Assembly: GCA_002779555.1 (NCBI GenBank)
Contig: PEWI01000154.1
Location: 1 to 5,972 of the forward strand
Length of the DNA: 5,972 nucleotides
Reading direction: 5' to 3'
Source of the DNA: Candidatus Bathyarchaeota archaeon CG07_land_8_20_14_0_80_47_9
GTDB taxonomy: Archaea > Thermoproteota > Bathyarchaeia > Bathyarchaeales > Bathycorpusculaceae
Below the pieces are notes generated by a model. It was not told the DNA's origin, did not search any database, and saw only the letters and a program-made list of their open reading frames with translations. A program made the position numbers and the translations under genes. Every line of letters begins with the position of its first letter. Within the stretch, counting starts at the first letter, position 1. Of this stretch, positions 1-4,945 are shown piece by piece.

Positions 1-417
1 AGATATCCAATCGAGTTTCGGCGCAAGGTCGTTGCTCACAAGCTGTCCCATGTCAGCAAAGACGTTGGCGTGGTCGACGGCGACATCGTCAAAGTCGGCA
101 CGATTGGAATTAGAGTGCTTCACACCCCTGGGCACTCTCCGGACAGCATATGTCTGCTCTGTGATAACAAACTGCTGGCGGGCGACACACTTTTCGTGGG
201 AGAATGCGGCAGAACAGACATGCCCGGCGGAAACACCAGAGACATGTACGACAGCCTGTTTGACAAGTTGATGAAGCTTGACGATAAGGTCGAGGTCTAT
301 CCTGGCCACGACTACGGCTCAAAGCCCTCCTCAACAATCGGCGAAGAGAGAAAGACAAACTACACTCTGGAAAAGCGGACTCTTGAAGAGTTCATGGAGT
401 TCATGAGCCAACCCTAG
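1..417 (+). CDS. Metallo-beta-lactamase-fold hydrolase, glyoxalase II / persulfide dioxygenase (ETHE1)-like, 5' partial
   Basis: Frame 1 is open from the window edge to TAG at 415-417 (138 visible residues), so the N-terminus with the usual HxHxDH metal motif lies outside the window. Seen: HTPGH (residues 41-45; the last His is the expected metal ligand), AGDTLF with the bridging Asp at 62, GRTDMPGG at 70-77, and YPGHDYG with a metal His at 103. The tail GEERKTNYTL...EEFMEFM matches the C-terminal region of ETHE1-type enzymes, which carry a similar EER-N-LT-EEF pattern. Family knowledge: these are cytoplasmic metal enzymes acting on glutathione or other thiol thioesters, or on persulfides. 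Which substrate applies here cannot be told, and archaea generally lack glutathione, so a persulfide or alternative thiol is an inference. A GTG at 70 is in frame but lies inside the conserved fold and is not the start. The gene runs tail to tail with nadM. Confidence 0.88.
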   Translation, partial: RYPIEFRRKVVAHKLSHVSKDVGVVDGDIVKVGTIGIRVLHTPGHSPDSICLLCDNKLLAGDTLFVGECGRTDMPGGNTRDMYDSLFDKLMKLDDKVEVYPGHDYGSKPSSTIGEERKTNYTLEKRTLEEFMEFMSQP

Positions 418-594
418 CTCAGACTCTTTAGTCTTTATGTTTTATGTATCTCACATACCCATCAGACAGTAAAGTCCACAGCCACTTATAAGCAATCAAA
501 ACTCTCGATGCTACCAATTCAAGCTGAGAATCTGCAGGAAGTTCAATCTATATATAGAGGAGGGGTAGGCTAACCTCAGAGACCCGTCCCTCAA
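418..594. other. Intergenic region between convergent hydrolase and nadM
   Basis: This 177-bp tail-to-tail gap holds the hairpin and T-rich tract at 421-445, and a perfect 12-bp palindrome TCTATATATAGA at 547-558 that resembles a TATA element. On the minus strand a frame from TTG at 517 to TAA at 428 would encode 29 residues containing YKWLWTLLSDGYVRYIKHKD, starting about 35 bp downstream of the palindrome. I do not recognise this peptide, so it is not called as a gene. No RNA gene is visible. Confidence 0.5.
421..434 (+). terminator. Weak hairpin plus T-rich run downstream of the hydrolase
   Basis: AGACT, a four-base loop CTTT, then AGTCT form a 5-bp stem starting 4 bp after the stop codon. 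It is followed by TTTATGTTTTATG. Archaeal termination mainly needs a U-rich tract, so the T-rich tail is the stronger sign. The stem is short and could be chance. Confidence 0.35.
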
Positions 595-1119
595 TCACAT
601 TTTGTCGCTTTTAGTCAAGTCTCGAAGCCTGCTGACTCCGTCTATCTCTTTTATGAATTCAGCGACGCTTTTCGGAACAAGCTTTTCCCAGCTCTCGCCC
701 TTCAGCATCTTCTCCCTAATCAGGGTCGAAGCATAGACTTTTCTGCTGAAGAAACGCACGGGTTTGACCTTGTACCCTGCTTCAGTGAAGAGTCTTCGCG
801 TCAACGGCTCATTTGAAAAGACAACATCAAAACGAGGCGTATAACCTTCAAGAGCAGAGACCCACAGCATGTGCAAGTGCACATCGGGAACAGGCACAAT
901 CCAGACTCGGGAACGGTCTATCCGCGCTTCTTCTAACGCCTTGCGAATCATCACCAATCTTTCGCCGGCCGTAAACGGATTATCAATATTGTGGCTGTAC
1001 TGGGCACTGCCGATGACGATGACCAACTCTTCAACGTCTTCCAATATGCTCTTCACGGCGCCGAGATGCCCCAGATGAAAGGGCTGAAACCTTCCGACGT
1101 AAAGCCCACGCTTAACCAT
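595..1119 (-). CDS. nadM: Nicotinamide-nucleotide adenylyltransferase, archaeal type
   Basis: Transfers AMP from ATP to nicotinamide (or nicotinate) mononucleotide to form NAD (or its deamido form), the last or next-to-last step of NAD synthesis, in the cytoplasm. Seen in the 174-residue product: the nucleotidyltransferase motif GRFQPFHLGH at 9-18, GSAQYSHNIDNPFTAGER at 37-54, and the second phosphate-binding motif STLIREKML at 131-139. WEKLVPK...EIDGVSRLRDL near the C-terminus matches the tail of the Methanocaldococcus enzyme MJ0541 as I remember it. Length and motif order fit the archaeal family throughout. ATG at 1119 is chosen because the GRFQPFH motif follows after only eight residues; no strong Shine-Dalgarno precedes it. 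It lies 40 bp downstream of ogt on the same strand and is probably co-transcribed with it, with a palindrome in the gap. nadC further along the window supplies an earlier step of the same pathway. Confidence 0.96.
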   Translation of the reverse strand: MVKRGLYVGRFQPFHLGHLGAVKSILEDVEELVIVIGSAQYSHNIDNPFTAGERLVMIRKALEEARIDRSRVWIVPVPDVHLHMLWVSALEGYTPRFDVVFSNEPLTRRLFTEAGYKVKPVRFFSRKVYASTLIREKMLKGESWEKLVPKSVAEFIKEIDGVSRLRDLTKSDKM

Positions 1120-1131
1120 CGAAACAATCCC

Positions 1132-1150
1132 ACAGAATCTATTATTCTGT
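1132..1150 (-). promoter_or_regulatory. Perfect 7-bp inverted repeat between ogt and nadM
   Basis: ACAGAAT, a 5-base spacer, then ATTCTGT form an exact inverted repeat 12 bp upstream of the nadM ATG and about 10 bp after the ogt stop. It could be an RNA hairpin in an ogt-nadM message (processing, attenuation or translation control) or a dimeric repressor site over a nadM promoter. There is no T-run suited to simple termination. The repeat is directly seen; the role is inference. Confidence 0.45.
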
Positions 1151-1159
1151 TAAGGCGAA

Positions 1160-1753
1160 TTAACGTTTACCCTTCTCAAGTCTTATCAAAACAAACTCGA
1201 CTGGATACAGGCGCAACTTCTTACCGTTCACGTTGACTTCGCGCTCAGAAGTGTAGCCCCTCCTCTCGCGGATCAGAAAACTGTGTTTCACGTCCAAACC
1301 GCCACCATACCCCCCTAAGGTCAAATCTGAACCGACAACTCTGTGGCATGGAACGATTGGCGGAAAAGGATTTCTGGCCATAACATTACCCACTGCCCTC
1401 GGTCCGCCGCCAACGGCCTTGGCAACCCCTCCGTAGGAGGACACGTATCCGGTTGGAATCGAACGCGTCGCCTCAAGTACTCTTCTAGTGTAATTTGGCA
1501 AGTGTTTCGTGGCTAAGCGAAAGCTCTGAGAAGCATCCTTTCCGTCGTAAATGCCCTTCGACACCGCAATCACCCGTTCAGCGAGAGCCGAAGGCTCATC
1601 CAACTGCTGAAAAGGAACATCAAAAGGAAAGCTTTCTCGCAAGCTTCGCAGAGCATCCTTTTCGCTTGAAGCAAACGTTGTGGCGAAAACCTCTGTCTCG
1701 TCGGAGGCAACGCCAAACCAGACACGTTCTACGTTCTTGACATAGACGTTCAG
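1160..1753 (-). CDS. ogt: Methylated-DNA--protein-cysteine S-methyltransferase, probable CTG start
   Basis: Removes alkyl groups from O6-alkylguanine in DNA by irreversible transfer to its own cysteine. Seen: active site PCHRV (Cys 136 counted from CTG), the helix-turn-helix region TGYVSSYGGVAKAVGG with the following PRAVGNVMARNP that holds the base-flipping Arg, and GGYGGGLDVKHSFLIRE at the C-terminal side. The first ordinary start in frame is TTG at 1642, but the frame stays open and protein-like upstream: VYVKNVERVWFGVASDETEVFATTFASS, in two adjoining pieces, looks like the beta-rich N-terminal domain of this family. The frame is closed by TAA at 1761-1759, and between that stop and 1642 there is no ATG, GTG or TTG. 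CTG at 1753-1751, nine bases after AGGTGG, is the best candidate and gives 197 residues. Alternatives are a frameshift or sequencing error near 1745-1765, or a true shorter protein from TTG. Family assignment is firm; the start is not. nadM follows. Confidence 0.9.
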   Translation of the reverse strand: MNVYVKNVERVWFGVASDETEVFATTFASSEKDALRSLRESFPFDVPFQQLDEPSALAERVIAVSKGIYDGKDASQSFRLATKHLPNYTRRVLEATRSIPTGYVSSYGGVAKAVGGGPRAVGNVMARNPFPPIVPCHRVVGSDLTLGGYGGGLDVKHSFLIRERRGYTSEREVNVNGKKLRLYPVEFVLIRLEKGKR

Positions 1754-1794
1754 CGTTTAACGCCACCTGCTGGAAGGTTACGACGCCAGAGCAT
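1750..1794 (-). CDS. Possible 14-codon leader frame overlapping the ogt start
   Basis: ATG at 1794 reads MLWRRNLPAGGVKR and stops at TGA (1752-1750), which overlaps the proposed ogt CTG as CTGA, an arrangement like the ATGA overlap of translationally coupled genes. The ATG lies about 30 bp from the centre of the minus-strand reading of the TATA box at 1817-1830, so it could be the first start codon on the transcript. Such a short frame can arise by chance and I recognise no family. Confidence 0.25.
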   Translation of the reverse strand: MLWRRNLPAGGVKR

Positions 1795-1816
1795 TTAGCT
1801 TGTTGCCCGAAAAAAG

Positions 1817-1830
1817 CCTTAAATATAAGC
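1817..1830. promoter_or_regulatory. TATA element readable in both directions between ogt and the zinc-ribbon gene
   Basis: The core TTAAATATAA (1819-1828) lies in a 95-bp divergent gap. On the plus strand it is preceded by the purine-rich GAAAAAAGCC, a plausible BRE, and sits about 25 bp before GTG 1849, predicting a leaderless message. Read on the minus strand as TTATATTTAA it would start transcription near 1799, upstream of ogt and its leader frame. Spacing supports the plus-strand use best. Confidence 0.6.
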
Positions 1831-1848
1831 CAACTCAAGGCGTTTTTG

Positions 1849-2079
1849 GTGGATGATACGAGTGCTTTTAATTATGAACGGTTGAAATGTGGGAACTGTG
1901 GAAAACCGTTAGGCTTCATGCGCTTAGACGTGAAAATCTATCCTCCGAAAACGTTGATACGACTTGCTGCTGGCGGACCAATAGTAAACGTGGAAAAAGA
2001 GGTTTACTGTGAAGAATGCTTTAGACAGTTGACCGAAGCCAAAAAAGAACATAGCCCACCAACGCAACAACATGAGTAA
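1849..2079 (+). CDS. Small zinc-ribbon protein (CxxC...CxxC), function unknown
   Basis: Encodes 76 residues from GTG 1849. Two pairs, CGNC (Cys 14 and 17) and CEEC (Cys 54 and 57), are spaced as in a zinc ribbon that binds one metal ion. Between them lies a hydrophobic stretch, YPPKTLIRLAAGGPIV, and the end is charged and Gln/His-rich. There is no signal peptide or membrane helix. An adjacent TTG at 1846 would add only one residue; GTG is preferred because it lies about 25 bp from the TATA centre, as expected for a leaderless start. It ends 45 bp before the proteasome subunit gene, in the same direction, but that gene has its own TATA box. Zinc ribbons of this size in archaea include transcription, translation and nucleic-acid-binding accessory proteins. 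I do not recognise the family, and a role with the proteasome is only a guess from position. Confidence 0.78.
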   Translation: MDDTSAFNYERLKCGNCGKPLGFMRLDVKIYPPKTLIRLAAGGPIVNVEKEVYCEECFRQLTEAKKEHSPPTQQHE

Positions 2080-2097
2080 GCTTAATAGTTTGTCTGC

Positions 2098-2104
2098 AAT
2101 ATAT
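2098..2104 (+). promoter_or_regulatory. TATA box for the proteasome subunit gene
   Basis: AATATAT is centred about 24 bp before ATG 2125, the spacing expected for a leaderless archaeal transcript. This also favours ATG 2125 over the in-frame GTG at 2116 as the start. Confidence 0.5.
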
Positions 2105-2124
2105 CAACGACAAAGGTGAACTGC

Positions 2125-2745
2125 ATGGAAAAACAAGGACAACAAGGAGGATACCTCTGGGTTCCAGGTGCAACAACTGTTGGAGTAGTCTGCAAAGACG
2201 GAGTTGTGTTGGCTTCTGAAAAACGTGTTTCATACGGCTATCTCATAGTCAGCAAAGGCGGAAAGAAAGTCTTCAAAATCACAGACTGCATAGGCGCGGC
2301 CTGTGCAGGGCTCGTTTCAGACATGCAGATTCTTGTTAGAGAGGTAGAAGCCTACGTGAACCTGTTCAGCTTGGACGTAGGCAGACCCATCTCGGTGAGG
2401 TCGGCAGCCAAACTCATGTCAAACCTGCTCTTCAACAACAGATTGGCGCCATTGATCACGCAGACAATTGTCGGAGGCGTCGACGAGGAAGGTGCGTCAA
2501 TCTACGTTCTGGACGTTCTGGGTTCAGTAATACCCGACAAGTACACGGTTGTGGGTTCTGGAACAGAGATCGCCATCGGAGTAGTCGAGGATGGCTACAG
2601 GGAAAGCATGACTATGGAAGAAGCAAAGGGCTTGGTTACTAGGGCAATAAAATCAGCCGTGAGCAGAGACATCATGAGCGGCGATGGCATAGACTTTCTC
2701 CTCATAACCAAGGAAGGAATGACGGAAGAAACGATGAAGTTCTAG
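2125..2745 (+). CDS. psmB: 20S proteasome beta subunit, predicted non-catalytic (Thr1 replaced by Ala)
   Basis: A subunit of the inner beta rings of the 20S proteasome, the cytoplasmic protease chamber. The 206-residue product has the full Ntn-hydrolase fold pattern: TTVGVVCKDGVVLASEKR at 17-34, SKGGKKVFKI, AGLVSDMQILVRE, VVGSGTEIAIGV, and SRDIMSGDGID near the end. Active beta subunits cleave before a Thr in G-TTTVG; here the sequence is PGATTVG, so Ala16 falls on the Thr1 position. By proteasome numbering the other catalytic residues appear kept: Glu17, Lys33, Ser129 in GSG, Asp166 in RD, and Ser169. Without Thr1, autoprocessing should fail and the 15-residue leader should remain. This matches the second, inactive-type beta subunit known from Sulfolobales, which has PATAIG at the same place (from memory). 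It probably assembles with an active beta subunit encoded elsewhere. ATG 2125 is chosen by TATA spacing. Confidence 0.93.
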   Translation: MEKQGQQGGYLWVPGATTVGVVCKDGVVLASEKRVSYGYLIVSKGGKKVFKITDCIGAACAGLVSDMQILVREVEAYVNLFSLDVGRPISVRSAAKLMSNLLFNNRLAPLITQTIVGGVDEEGASIYVLDVLGSVIPDKYTVVGSGTEIAIGVVEDGYRESMTMEEAKGLVTRAIKSAVSRDIMSGDGIDFLLITKEGMTEETMKF

Positions 2746-2808
2746 GCTCCGTCTGTTCTGTAAAAAGCTTATCAACAATCCCTATACTACAACCTATTGC
2801 TACTACAA

Positions 2809-2814
2809 GAGGAG
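2809..2814 (+). promoter_or_regulatory. Shine-Dalgarno fixing the TTG start of the AMMECR1 gene
   Basis: GAGGAG lies 8 bases before TTG 2823. No ATG or GTG in frame is better placed, so it decides the start. Two weak AT-rich elements upstream (AGCTTATC near 2767 and CTATACTA near 2782) could be the TATA box of a transcript with a short leader. Confidence 0.55.
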
Positions 2815-2822
2815 AGCATAGT

Positions 2823-3449
2823 TTGTCATTTCAGTTAAGCGAAGAAGAAGGAAAATTCTTGGTTGAGATTGCCCGCAAGGCCGTCGAGGAGTATCTGAAG
2901 ACCAAGAAACACATACGTGCACCCGAAAGCCTTTCCAAAAAGCTGCTGCAACCCTGCGGCGTGTTCGTTACAATTAACCGACTAGAGAATGGAGAAAAAA
3001 AGCTGAGAGGGTGCATCGGATACCCATACCCAACCGCTCCATTGGTTCAGGCAGTCATAGACTCTGCCATAAACGCCGCAACCCAAGACCCACGTTTCCG
3101 CCCCCTACCGCAGAACGAGCTTGACAAAGTGGTATTCGAGGTAAGCGTGCTCACGCCGCCACAGATAGTAGAAGTTAAGAAACCGAAAGAATATCCCACC
3201 AAAATCAAGGTAGGCGAAGATGGCTTAATCGTCGAAAGAGGCATGTACAAAGGCTTGCTTCTTCCCCAGGTGCCCGTTGAATGGGAATGGGACGAAGAGG
3301 AGTTTCTATGCCAATGTTGTGTTAAGGCTGGGCTGTCTCCCGATTACTGGCTGATTGAAGGCACGAAGGTTCACAAGTTTCAAGCCATAGTTTTTGAAGA
3401 AGAAAAGCCTCGAGGAGAAGTCAAACTTAAAGCCCTTGAAAGAAAATAG
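2823..3449 (+). CDS. AMMECR1-domain protein
   Basis: The 208-residue product matches the AMMECR1 family end to end, a family conserved in archaea, some bacteria and eukaryotes. The signature LRGCIG is at 61-66. Other family patches seen are DPRFRPL at 89-95, VFEVSVLTPP at 104-113, GLIVERGMYKGLLLPQVP at 134-151 and EEFLCQCCVKAGL at 159-171. Length is normal for the archaeal proteins. The LRGCIG strand and the cysteines nearby suggest a catalytic or ligand site, but the biochemical role of the family is not settled, so none is assigned. It is soluble, with no signal or membrane segment. TTG 2823 is used because it follows a good Shine-Dalgarno and puts the family start, LSEEEGKFLVEIAR, at residue 5. 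It lies 77 bp downstream of psmB on the same strand and may be partly read through from it. Confidence 0.94.
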   Translation: MSFQLSEEEGKFLVEIARKAVEEYLKTKKHIRAPESLSKKLLQPCGVFVTINRLENGEKKLRGCIGYPYPTAPLVQAVIDSAINAATQDPRFRPLPQNELDKVVFEVSVLTPPQIVEVKKPKEYPTKIKVGEDGLIVERGMYKGLLLPQVPVEWEWDEEEFLCQCCVKAGLSPDYWLIEGTKVHKFQAIVFEEEKPRGEVKLKALERK

Positions 3450-3544
3450 CTCCATGCAAGGACTAGCATTGAACAGTGAAAATTCTATCGAGCCAAGGGA
3501 AGAGTATCTTCGTTATGGCTGACTTGAAGATTATGCCAGATTCG

Positions 3545-4687
3545 TTAAACGTTCGCGGCGTCTTCGATGACTTCAACTGCGTTTTCCAGACCCTTAAGCT
3601 CGTTCGAATGCTGATTCAGCGTCTTTACGTTGTTCTTATAAAACTGTTCTCTATCCGCGATTTTTTGAATGGCTAGCCTCAATTGCTCCCTATTCCCTGC
3701 AACTATTGAGCAATTCATGTCCTGCAGTTTCCTAGCGTTTCCCATCTGTTCAGACTGTGTTGGGATACAAATGCTTGGTTTTACGTATTTTATGGTTTCA
3801 AGGCATGTTCCGTGTCCACCACTAAAAACTATTAGCTTAGAGTTTTTCATGTATTCTTGTCGCTCTTGAGGGGATAGCCACGTGTGTATCTCACAGTTCC
3901 CAACTTTTTCAGAGATTTTCTTGCCAAGCACTCCTAGACTTATTATGCTCTTTGTTTCAAGGTTTTTGAACACTGCAGTTACTATTCCTGTTAGTTTGGC
4001 TCTTGTGCCGGGCGGTCCGCTTATGGAGGCAAAAACGTACTTTTCGGACCCTTCTGTAGGTGTCATGTCGAGGAAACTGCCTACAAATTTGACCTTATCC
4101 GTGATTCCCATTCTGCCCAAGTCGCCCAAATTATACTCGCAAATTGTATACGGCGGCGGGTTGTCTGGTATGATTATTTTTGAACATTTTTTCACGTAGC
4201 GTTCTGTGAATCTTTCACCTGGAATAAGAATTGGAGAGAAATCGCAGCTCGGTCGAATAATGTTCGTTATGTAAACGGAAGGAAATTTCCATCTGTGCGC
4301 TAGTCTTAGTGCGTGCATGTCGCCGTCGGAAACGATCAAGTCTGGCTTGATTTTTCGGATGCGCTCTCTGAGGTCATAGTAGCGATGCATGGTTTCCACA
4401 CCGCTCGGGCTTTTGATCTCAAGCCTACCTTTTTCATAGTGAACATAAGGAAGCGGAATCAAAATGTTCAGAAGTGATGCCGATGTATTTATTCCATGAG
4501 CGTTTTCATACCAGGCCACGGGTGTGCATACGTGGACATTCTTGAATTCCTTTTTTAGCAGTTGATAGGCTAATCCTCCTGAAAAAAAGAATAGTTCATG
4601 TCCCCGTTTCTCTAGTCTCTTTCCGAGTGGTATGATCCGTGATACATGTCCCATGCCCAACTCGGCACAACTGAATAGCAGTCTCAT
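3545..4687 (-). CDS. GT-B glycosyltransferase, MurG/UGT-like (MJ1255-type)
   Basis: A 380-residue protein with the two-domain GT-B layout. The N-terminal domain begins LLFSCAELGMGHVSRIIPL (4-21), where the GMGH-xxR loop corresponds to the glycine-rich acceptor loop of MurG-type enzymes, and continues to IKPDLIVSDGDMHALRLA (113-130). The C-terminal domain carries the donor-sugar nucleotide motif, IVFSGGHGTCLETIKYVKPSICIP (286-309) with the QSEQMGNARKL helix after it. This pattern resembles the archaeal MJ1255 / VC2487 group, whose members are probable glycosyltransferases; donor and acceptor are unknown. There is no membrane helix, so it likely works at the inner face of the membrane or in the cytoplasm. 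ATG 4687 is supported by a TATA box about 26 bp upstream. Hand counts of two lines of this gene (3781-3840 and 3901-3960) give 35-37% G+C, against 57-65% in sampled ogt and psmB lines, which may mean a separate history. It stands alone on its strand between two plus-strand genes. Confidence 0.85.
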   Translation of the reverse strand: MRLLFSCAELGMGHVSRIIPLGKRLEKRGHELFFFSGGLAYQLLKKEFKNVHVCTPVAWYENAHGINTSASLLNILIPLPYVHYEKGRLEIKSPSGVETMHRYYDLRERIRKIKPDLIVSDGDMHALRLAHRWKFPSVYITNIIRPSCDFSPILIPGERFTERYVKKCSKIIIPDNPPPYTICEYNLGDLGRMGITDKVKFVGSFLDMTPTEGSEKYVFASISGPPGTRAKLTGIVTAVFKNLETKSIISLGVLGKKISEKVGNCEIHTWLSPQERQEYMKNSKLIVFSGGHGTCLETIKYVKPSICIPTQSEQMGNARKLQDMNCSIVAGNREQLRLAIQKIADREQFYKNNVKTLNQHSNELKGLENAVEVIEDAANV

Positions 4688-4709
4688 AATCCAGAAAAAG
4701 AATGAGTGG

Positions 4710-4719
4710 GATATATTTC
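4710..4719 (-). promoter_or_regulatory. TATA box for the glycosyltransferase
   Basis: Read on the minus strand, GAAATATATCC is centred about 26 bp upstream of ATG 4687, so the message should be leaderless or nearly so. ATATAT is symmetric and might also fire towards the plus strand, where an ATG at 4751 opens only seven codons. Confidence 0.55.
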
Positions 4720-4761
4720 AATTATCCCTAACTCTGGGCTGCAACAAATTATGAGTGTTGA

Positions 4762-4908
4762 AGAAACAACCTAGTATCTGCTTTTGCTCATGCTGCAGCC
4801 CCTTGGTCTAAGCCTTCTGAAAGACTCAGAGAAGCCTCAAAAGAGGTTTCGGAGTACGACGGCATGGACAACGCTGTGGAAACAGTGTTCGAGATTGCTG
4901 ACAAATAA
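4762..4908 (+). pseudogene. Coding-like fragment without a start codon, possible gene remnant
   Basis: Between TGA (4759-4761) and TAA (4906-4908) one frame reads 48 residues with a natural-looking acidic, helical C-terminal half: SERLREASKEVSEYDG followed by MDNAVETVFEIADK. Codons in that half mostly end in C or G. There is no ATG, GTG or TTG near its beginning; the internal ATG at 4864 would give only 14 residues. The end can be laid on the C-terminus of the neighbouring glycosyltransferase (GLENAVEVIEDAA), with 7 identities in 28 positions by eye, so a remnant of a related gene is one reading. A small gene broken by a frameshift after ATG 4751 (MSVEETT then stop) is another. Neither is proven. 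Confidence 0.35.
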
Positions 4909-4912
4909 CAAG

Positions 4913-4920
4913 TATTTTAA
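4913..4920 (+). promoter_or_regulatory. TATA box for nadC
   Basis: TATTTTAA is centred about 29 bp before ATG 4946. It directly follows the stop of the orphan fragment and argues that transcription starts near 4942, which excludes the longer in-frame N-terminal extension beginning at 4784. Confidence 0.5.
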
Positions 4921-4945
4921 GTTGAACGATCCGAAAATAAAAGAT

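Noticed and set aside
559..594. Possible stem between GGGGT and ACCC in the nadM downstream region
   Set aside because: Only about four pairs form without bulges and no T-run follows on the nadM strand, so it is not a convincing terminator.
1451..1466. Minus-strand GTTCGATTCC resembling a tRNA T-loop
   Set aside because: It lies inside the conserved coding part of ogt (TRSIPTGYV), and no acceptor stem, anticodon arm or D-arm can be placed around it.
1620..1838. 72-codon minus-strand frame across the ogt start
   Set aside because: Its composition (many Cys, Arg and Lys) is typical of an out-of-frame reading, and the ogt frame over the same bases encodes the family's N-terminal domain.
3476..3676. 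66-codon plus-strand frame after the AMMECR1 gene
   Set aside because: Most of it is antisense to the conserved C-terminus of the glycosyltransferase, and it has no recognisable family. The 95-bp gap at 3450-3544 itself shows nothing else.
4784..4945. 54-residue N-terminal extension of nadC in the open frame
   Set aside because: It has no similarity to NadC, overlaps a better coding-like frame, and a TATA box at 4913-4920 places the transcript start after it.
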